Assembly (NCBI GenBank): GCA_964353455.1
Contig: CAYGWP010000175.1
Span: 1-10,888 of the forward strand
Direction: 5' to 3'
Length of the DNA: 10,888 nt
Source: CAYGWP01 sp964353455
GTDB lineage: Bacteria; Planctomycetota; Phycisphaerae; FEN-1346
The translations under genes and the position numbers were made by a program. A model generated the notes under the pieces. That model did no database searches and was not told the origin of the DNA. It saw nothing but the letters and a program-made list of their open reading frames with translations. This document shows, piece by piece, positions 6,365 to 10,888 of this stretch; positions within the stretch are counted from its first letter, which is position 1, and every line of letters begins with the position of its first letter.

Positions 6365-6426
6365 ATAACACCCGCTGACACCCGTCGCTCACCCCGCAGA
6401 CCCCCGATGGAGTCTTCGGGACGCAC
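6365..6426. repeat. Right copy of the ~62-bp direct repeat flanking the PEP-CTERM gene
   Basis: This is the counterpart of 4432-4494, in the same orientation and about 90% identical by manual alignment, with an identical 35-base core at 6372-6406. It lies about 75 bases before the beta-helix gene start. The end of the repeat can form a weak CCCGA/TCGGG stem (6403-6420) followed shortly by a T-rich tract. In the left copy the corresponding closing pair would be G-T, so the stem is kept only loosely. Confidence 0.85.
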
Positions 6427-6487
6427 AACTATTTTTCTTTTCCGCCCGCGACCTGTTCGAGTACAGTTCCGCGAACGGCTACCCTGA

Positions 6488-6641
6488 AAGGGAGGCAGCC
6501 AATGGCGAAGCCTGAAGGTCGCAGGGCGGCGAGTCGGCGCGATTTCCTGAAGCAGTCGCTGGGGGCAGCGGCAGGCGCGGTGCTCGGCCCTGCGGCGATT
6601 GTCTCCGCGAGTGTCCGCAGCGCCGCTGCCGGCGACGCTCC
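6488..6641 (+). repeat. Copy A of the 154-bp ribosome-site plus Tat-leader cassette
   Basis: From AAGGGAGGCAGCC through the start codon to GGCGACGCTCC, this segment recurs at 8808-8961 with ten differences by manual count (about 93% identity). Similarity stops sharply at both ends. It covers the ribosome site, the start codon and the first 46 codons of the beta-helix gene. Confidence 0.95.
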
Positions 6642-8796
6642 GGGCAACAGCAACCTCCTGCTGAACGGAAACTTCGCCGCGGAGGCCGGGGGGCGGCCGG
6701 CGGAGTGGACCATCTATGACAGCGGCCAGAAAGTCTCGCTGGACAAGCAGGAAAAACCGGCAGGCGCCGAACAGAGCCTGCGCGTGGACGTGGTGAAGGA
6801 TGCCAGCGAGGGTTACGGAGAGATCCATCAATTGGTCAAGGTCAAGCCGGCCACACTGTATCGGTTGCAGGGCGACCTGCGGATGACGCAGGCCCGCCTG
6901 GGACTCTACCAGGTCAAACTTTGCAAAGACGGAAAGGAGATCAGCCGCATCAGCGCAGGCGAGGCCCTCCCCGGCCGATGGCAGACGCTCACCAAGGAGT
7001 TCCCCAGCGACGAGGCCGATAGCGTGCAGGTGCTGTGCCGCTGGCGACAGAACCGTGGGTGCGTGGGCCAGACGGCGTGGTTCACCAATGTGAGGCTGAC
7101 GGAGGTTGGCCCTGCCCCGATGAAGGAGCCGGTCCCCCCGCCGGAGCCCAAGTGCGAGGCGGTGCCTACCTTCGAGTCGGTGGGGTTGTACTGGTCGCTG
7201 CCGCAGGGTTCCCCGACGGTGGCGGCCCAGGTGGCGTATCGTGCCGCGGGCGAGACGGCGTGGAGGGCGGCGCAGGACCTTTGGTATGACAGGCGGGCGC
7301 TGGGTGGGCGGCCGGCCGAGTACCGCGGCAGCATCGTCGGCCTCAAGCCGGGAACGAAATACGAGGTGCGGCTGACGCTGGCCGGCACGCCGGTCGTCCA
7401 TACGCTCCAGGTGGCGACGTGGAGCGAGACGTTCCCCATCGCCAGGACCGTTGAACTTCCAGCCGGCAGCACCGCGATGCTGGAGATCAAGGACGTCAAC
7501 GGATCGCCCGACGGCTACATCCTGTACACCGGTCCGGGGGGAGGGCCCGCGAGCATCAACGTGGCCAACCAGGCCCGGTGCAACATCCGCGTGACCCGCT
7601 CCTCCTACATCATCATCCGCGGGCTGAATCTCACCGGCGGCCAACAGCATGGGATCATGCTGGGCGATGGCGAGGATGATGACGTGCATGACATCATCAT
7701 CGAGAACAGCGACATCAGCAACTGGGGCGGCAGCGACAAGACCGGGTTCGGCATAGACCACCACTCCGGCGTCTATTCGGACAGCGCCAGGTTGGAACGG
7801 GTGGTCATCCAGCGCAACCGCATCCACAATCCCCGCAGCAACGCGAACTGTTGGAAGGAGGACCATGCCGGCACCTTCCATCCACTGGGCCCCCAAGCCA
7901 TTTCCTTCATGTACGGCAGGGGCCGGTACGTCGTCCGCTACAACGAACTGTTCGGCGACCCCACCCACCACTTCAACGACAGCATGGGGGCCGACCGGAA
8001 CTTTAGTTACGAGGGCTACCCGAACCGCGACAGCGACATCTACGGCAACTACATCGCCTACTGCTGGGACGACGGCATTGAGGTCGAAGGCGCCGACATG
8101 AACGTCCGTGTCTGGGGCAACTACATCACAGAGGCGTATCACCCCATCGCCAACGCCTCGGTTTCCCTGGGTCCGCTCTATATCTTCCGCAACGTGGCAT
8201 ACATCAGCCGCACCGGCCCCAGGCACGGCTACGGCCAGGGGTTCATGAAGTCCGGCGGCAGCCGCACCAGACACGGGTACTTCGGCGACGGGCGGGTTTA
8301 CGTGCTGAACAACACGGTGCTGATCCTCCCCGGCAGCGAGCCGCAGGTGCGCGGCGGCATCGGCGACGGCGACCGCACGCTGTGCAACTACGTCACGCGG
8401 AATAACATCTTCCAAGTCCCTGCCCCGGCGGGCGGCGAGCGGGCGGAGGACTTGCCTTTCAGCATCTCCGACAAGCACAAGTCCGATACCAACAGTTTCG
8501 ATTACGACTTATGCAACGGGCAACTTAGGGCGGTGGCCGGATCGGAGAGCCACGGGATCGTGGGCGTGCCCTCCTACGCCGACGGCGTGGGGTTTGACCT
8601 CAAGACCATGACCGGCAAGTTCTCCCTGGCGCCCGGCAGCCCCGGCCACAATGCCGGCGCAGTCATTCCGAACTTCACCGACGGCTATACCGGCTCGGCC
8701 CCCGACATCGGCGCCCATGAAGGCGGGACGCCGCCGATGCAGTTCGGCATTAAGGCGTATCTGCCGACGGGAACTGCGCCTCAGGCGGCAAAGTAA
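6502..8796 (+). CDS. Tat-exported right-handed beta-helix protein with carbohydrate-binding-like N-terminus
   Basis: The 764-residue protein begins with a Tat signal peptide: SRRDFLK at 11-17 with the twin arginine at R12-R13, a hydrophobic A/G/L/V region, and a cleavage region near AAAGDA (41-46). Residues 50-215 (from NLLLNGNF) look like a CBM4/9-type jelly-roll. Residues 220-312 resemble a fibronectin type III module (LYWSL; LKPGTKYEVRL). From about 313 to 730 it is a right-handed parallel beta-helix rich in repeated N-x-I and D-I-x-I turns such as IIIENSDIS, with DDGIEVEGAD near 523 and PDIGAHE near the end. This architecture occurs in secreted polysaccharide lyases and hydrolases, but I cannot place catalytic residues or a CAZy family. 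ATG 6502 is set by the GGGAGG ribosome site seven bases before it and by the Tat motif. The GH28 gene follows after 25 bases with nearly the same leader. Confidence 0.88.
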   Translation: MAKPEGRRAASRRDFLKQSLGAAAGAVLGPAAIVSASVRSAAAGDAPGNSNLLLNGNFAAEAGGRPAEWTIYDSGQKVSLDKQEKPAGAEQSLRVDVVKDASEGYGEIHQLVKVKPATLYRLQGDLRMTQARLGLYQVKLCKDGKEISRISAGEALPGRWQTLTKEFPSDEADSVQVLCRWRQNRGCVGQTAWFTNVRLTEVGPAPMKEPVPPPEPKCEAVPTFESVGLYWSLPQGSPTVAAQVAYRAAGETAWRAAQDLWYDRRALGGRPAEYRGSIVGLKPGTKYEVRLTLAGTPVVHTLQVATWSETFPIARTVELPAGSTAMLEIKDVNGSPDGYILYTGPGGGPASINVANQARCNIRVTRSSYIIIRGLNLTGGQQHGIMLGDGEDDDVHDIIIENSDISNWGGSDKTGFGIDHHSGVYSDSARLERVVIQRNRIHNPRSNANCWKEDHAGTFHPLGPQAISFMYGRGRYVVRYNELFGDPTHHFNDSMGADRNFSYEGYPNRDSDIYGNYIAYCWDDGIEVEGADMNVRVWGNYITEAYHPIANASVSLGPLYIFRNVAYISRTGPRHGYGQGFMKSGGSRTRHGYFGDGRVYVLNNTVLILPGSEPQVRGGIGDGDRTLCNYVTRNNIFQVPAPAGGERAEDLPFSISDKHKSDTNSFDYDLCNGQLRAVAGSESHGIVGVPSYADGVGFDLKTMTGKFSLAPGSPGHNAGAVIPNFTDGYTGSAPDIGAHEGGTPPMQFGIKAYLPTGTAPQAAK

Positions 8797-8807
8797 GCGG
8801 ACATCAG

Positions 8808-8961
8808 AAGGGAGGCAGCCAGTGGCGAAGCCTGAAGGTCGCAGGGCGGCGAGTCGGCGCAACTTCCTGAGGCGGTCGCTGGGGGCGGCGGCAGGCGCGG
8901 TGCTCGGCCCCGCGGCGATTGTCTCCGCGAATGTCCGCAGCGCCTCCGCCGGCGACGCTCC
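8808..8961 (+). repeat. Copy B of the 154-bp ribosome-site plus Tat-leader cassette
   Basis: This is the counterpart of 6488-6641, offset by 2320 bases, and carries the ribosome site, start and leader of the GH28 gene. The ten differences include the start codon (ATG to GTG) and codon changes D14N, K17R, Q18R, S37N and A42S; only two changes are silent. Nine of ten are transitions. Confidence 0.95.
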
Positions 8962-10297
8962 CGCCGCCTTCGACGTCCGCGCCCACGGCGCGCAGAGCGA
9001 CGGCGCCACCCTTGCCACCGCCGCCATCCAGAAGGCCATCGACGCCTGTTCTGCCGCCGGCGGGGGCGCGGTCCGCTTCCCGCCGGGCACATACCTGACG
9101 GGCACGCTGCACCTGAAGAGCCGCGTGACGCTTTCGCTCGACCAGGGCGCGACGATCCTCGGCAGCACGGACCTCAAGGACTACCCCGAGAGCGTCGCCT
9201 CCGTCCGCTCGTACACCGACAAGTACGTCAACCGCAGCCTCATCGCCGGCGACAATCTGGACCGCGTGGCCATCACCGGCGGCGGCACGATAGACGGCAA
9301 CGGCGCCGCGTTCCGCCGGAAGGAGTACCTGACGCGGCCGTACGTCATCCGCCTTGTCGGCTGCCGCGACGTGCTCGTCGAGGGCGTCACCTTGCGCAAT
9401 TCACCTATGTGGATGCAACATTATCTGGCGTGCGACCGCCTCACGGTGCGCGGCATCACCGTCAACAATCACGTGTCGTACAACAACGACGGGCTGGACA
9501 TCGACGGCTGCCGCGAAGTGCGGGTCGCCGGCTGCCTTCTCGACTCCGACGACGACGCCCTGTGCCTGAAGAGCACTCTCGACCGCCCGTGCGAGGACGT
9601 GGTGATCGCCGATTGCCGCCTGGCCAGCCACTGTAATGCCATGAAGATGGGGACGGAGTCCAACGGCGGCTTCGTTAACATCGAGATCAGCAAACTCACG
9701 ATCGCGTCGCCGACCGCGTCGAAGCCGATGTATGGCGCGCAGCGCGGCATGGGAGGGCTGGCGCTCGAGATCGTCGATGGCGGGCGGCTCGACGACGTCC
9801 ACATCTCAGACGTGACCATCACAGGCGTCACCGCGCCGATCTTCCTCCGCCTGGGCAACCGCGCCAGGCCGATTGCCGCGGGCGCCCCCAAGCCCGGCAT
9901 AGGCACGTTCCGCAACGTCACGATCAGCAGCGTCAAGGCCACGGGAGCGTCGGCGATCGGCTGCGCCTTTGCCGGTCTGCCGGGACACCCGATCGAGAAC
10001 GTGACCCTGACCGACGTGAGCATGACATTCGAGGGCGGCGGCAAGAAGGTCGATCCGGCCCGTGTGCCCGAGAAGCCCGACGCGTACCCCGAGTCCGCGA
10101 TGTTCGGCCCGCTGCCTGCCTTCGGCATCTACGGCCGCCACCTGCGCGGCCTGACCCTGCGGAATGTGCGATTGGAGACCGCCTCGGCCGATGAGCGCCC
10201 TCCCACGGTCTTCGACGACGTGGAGGGCCTGACCGTCGCGGACCTCCCCGTACGCACCACCAGTCATAACGACTCTCTGTTTTGGGAATGGGGTTAA
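8822..10297 (+). CDS. Tat-exported glycoside hydrolase family 28 (polygalacturonase-like) protein
   Basis: The protein has 491 residues from a GTG start at 8822, fixed by the duplicated GGGAGG ribosome site and leader; the frame stays open upstream but inside the beta-helix gene. The Tat motif is SRRNFLR (11-17), with cleavage likely near ASAGDA. The mature protein starts AAFDVRAHGAQSDG, the usual pectate-lyase-fold N-terminus. GH28 signatures follow in order: NNDGLDIDG (221-229; NTDGxD-type motif, D223 expected catalytic), SDDDALCLKS (242-251; Asp pair D244/D245) and SHCNAMKMGTESNGGF (269-284), where H270 stands for the histidine of GHG. The family hydrolyses galacturonic-acid-containing backbones, such as polygalacturonan or rhamnogalacturonan. 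The classical RIK motif is not obvious; R365-type residues in YGAQRGMGG may substitute, which is uncertain. It most likely acts in the periplasm or outside the cell, together with the beta-helix protein encoded upstream. Confidence 0.92.
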   Translation: MAKPEGRRAASRRNFLRRSLGAAAGAVLGPAAIVSANVRSASAGDAPAAFDVRAHGAQSDGATLATAAIQKAIDACSAAGGGAVRFPPGTYLTGTLHLKSRVTLSLDQGATILGSTDLKDYPESVASVRSYTDKYVNRSLIAGDNLDRVAITGGGTIDGNGAAFRRKEYLTRPYVIRLVGCRDVLVEGVTLRNSPMWMQHYLACDRLTVRGITVNNHVSYNNDGLDIDGCREVRVAGCLLDSDDDALCLKSTLDRPCEDVVIADCRLASHCNAMKMGTESNGGFVNIEISKLTIASPTASKPMYGAQRGMGGLALEIVDGGRLDDVHISDVTITGVTAPIFLRLGNRARPIAAGAPKPGIGTFRNVTISSVKATGASAIGCAFAGLPGHPIENVTLTDVSMTFEGGGKKVDPARVPEKPDAYPESAMFGPLPAFGIYGRHLRGLTLRNVRLETASADERPPTVFDDVEGLTVADLPVRTTSHNDSLFWEWG

Positions 10298-10450
10298 GTG
10301 GTTGTGCTGTTTGGACTTACGGTGTTCGAGACTCATGCGGTGGGGGTCAAAAGCGGATGTTGTAAAAGCGAAACTGACGCCTCCGGTTTACACGGATTTG
10401 AGGGGTCGTGTACTGGTCCACCGATTTTCGTGCCCTTCGTCTGGCGTCAT

Positions 10451-10557
10451 AACCTGTTTCTCCGGCGTCACTTATGGTAGCCTCCGACACGTCCTCTCAC
10501 AACTTCTTTCGGAGGCTGATTTGCCCGAGAACCACGGTTGTCCGAACCTGTTTCTCC
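10451..10557. repeat. AACCTGTTTCTCC direct repeat, two copies
   Basis: The 13-base word AACCTGTTTCTCC occurs at 10451-10463 and 10545-10557, bracketing the 9-bp inverted repeat at 10479-10517. A ten-base version, AACCTGTTTC, also occurs at 4359-4368 inside a palindrome. Each is seen directly; the meaning is unknown. Confidence 0.7.
10479..10517. repeat. 9-bp perfect inverted repeat downstream of the GH28 gene
   Basis: AGCCTCCGA (10479-10487) and TCGGAGGCT (10509-10517) are perfect complements around a 21-base loop. It begins 181 bases after the GH28 stop and has no T-run after it. It could be a transcript 3' structure or part of a repeat element; no function is shown. Confidence 0.6.
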
Positions 10558-10872
10558 CCGATCACTGGAGCCGCCACGTCAAGCGTCACATTCGAGGCGG
10601 GACGCAGGCATCTGCCCGTCGTCAGGCTGAAACGCGTGGCCTGACAATCCTCGCATTGGCCAATCGTTCAGGGCCGTGGTCGTGGTGCGCCCTCGCCATG
10701 AAATCCTGATGCGAAAGAACGTCGGTGCGCCTTCCTGATGCGCCGTACCGCGCCACGCGAACTCCAAGTCCGACGGAAAATTTGCTTCTCGCCCTTTCGC
10801 ACAGCCTAACGAACGCCGAACGCAATTTCGGTGGTCTACTATTACTACAGCGCCACATAGGCCTTTGCGCGG

Positions 10873-10888
10873 TGGGTCTCCCGACCCA
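10873..10888. repeat. Hairpin at the right window edge
   Basis: TGGGTC (10873-10878) pairs with GACCCA (10883-10888) around a TCCC loop. It reaches the last base, so the stem may be longer outside the window. It could belong to a terminator or a repeated intergenic element. Confidence 0.45.

Larger units (their letters stand above)
6102..6501. other. Divergent intergenic region between the PEP-CTERM and beta-helix genes
   Basis: About 400 bases without a credible intact gene. It holds the leftward promoter (6193-6221), a short stretch resembling a Gfo/Idh N-terminus on the minus strand (6200-6268), the right copy of the flanking repeat (6365-6426), and a T-rich tract (CTATTTTTCTTTT, about 6428-6440) right after that repeat. 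The plus-strand ribosome site AAGGGAGG is at 6488-6495. I see no convincing rightward promoter; the T-rich tract is the only AT-rich candidate area. Confidence 0.6.
10298..10888. other. Non-coding tail with short repeats, no confident gene
   Basis: About 590 bases with a lower GC content and codon pattern unlike the neighbouring genes. The longest open frame (plus strand, ending 10709) uses TTA, AAA and GTA codons atypical of this genome and lacks a ribosome site or recognisable motif. Minus-strand frames near the right edge are arginine-rich and look like noise. Visible structure: a 9-bp inverted repeat (10479-10517), a 13-base direct repeat (10451-10463 and 10545-10557) and a terminal hairpin (10873-10888). 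A gene fragment entering from the right cannot be excluded. Confidence 0.6.

Noticed and set aside
4432..6426. Flanking repeats as a CRISPR array or att sites
   Set aside because: Only two copies almost 2 kb apart, with no spacers, integrase or tRNA gene nearby.
6298..8478. Very long open frame (726 codons) on the minus strand
   Set aside because: It is antisense to the Tat beta-helix gene, whose domains and ribosome site are clear. Composition is that of an antisense shadow (Val, Ala, Asp, Arg-rich) without family features.
6488..8961. Leader duplication as evidence of an insertion sequence
   Set aside because: There are no terminal inverted repeats, transposase or target-site duplication around either copy; recombination or gene conversion explains it better.
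10302..10709. 135-codon plus-strand open frame after the GH28 gene
   Set aside because: No ribosome site or recognisable motif, Cys- and Ser-rich, and codon use is unlike the neighbours. It crosses the inverted repeat and direct repeats, so it looks non-coding.
10622..10888. Minus-strand frame open from the right window edge
   Set aside because: Arg-rich translation with no motif. A real gene entering from the right cannot be fully excluded, but nothing in the sequence supports it.

Overview
The window is GC-rich, bacterial, and almost certainly from a planctomycete or close PVC relative; this is inferred from content, not from a marker gene. The pointers are a PEP-CTERM surface protein, Tat-exported right-handed beta-helix carbohydrate enzymes, and a run of Gfo/Idh/MocA, ThuA and uroporphyrinogen-decarboxylase-like (URO-D) genes, a mix common in polysaccharide-degrading planctomycetes. 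No rRNA, tRNA, CRISPR array or recognisable transposase is visible.

Left block (1-3525, minus strand): a tight operon reading right to left. It holds a zinc alcohol dehydrogenase, a Gfo/Idh/MocA oxidoreductase, a secreted ThuA-like protein and a URO-D-family protein cut by the window edge. Gaps are 12, 32 and -4 bases, and a plausible promoter lies just upstream of the dehydrogenase. The set looks like sugar or polyol oxidation plus a possible methyl-transfer or decarboxylation step; its substrate cannot be read from sequence. Upstream is an unrecognised 207-residue gene with its own promoter and an internal 24-bp tandem duplication.

Middle block (4266-6501): a PEP-CTERM surface protein on the minus strand with a good sigma70-like promoter and a strong nested hairpin just after its stop. 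A direct repeat of about 62 bp (35 bp identical core) lies on each side of this gene.

Right block (6488-10297, plus strand): two co-directional genes 25 bases apart. One is a three-part beta-helix protein with an N-terminal carbohydrate-binding-like region; the other is a GH28 (polygalacturonase-like) enzyme. Both begin with nearly the same 154-bp cassette, ribosome binding site plus Tat signal peptide, though the mature proteins differ. This copied secretion leader is the most striking feature of the window. The final 590 bases hold no confident gene, only short repeats and hairpins.

Taken together, the right block looks like exported pectin- or polysaccharide-depolymerising machinery, the PEP-CTERM protein a surface component, and the left operon the processing of the released sugars. 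That link is inference from proximity.
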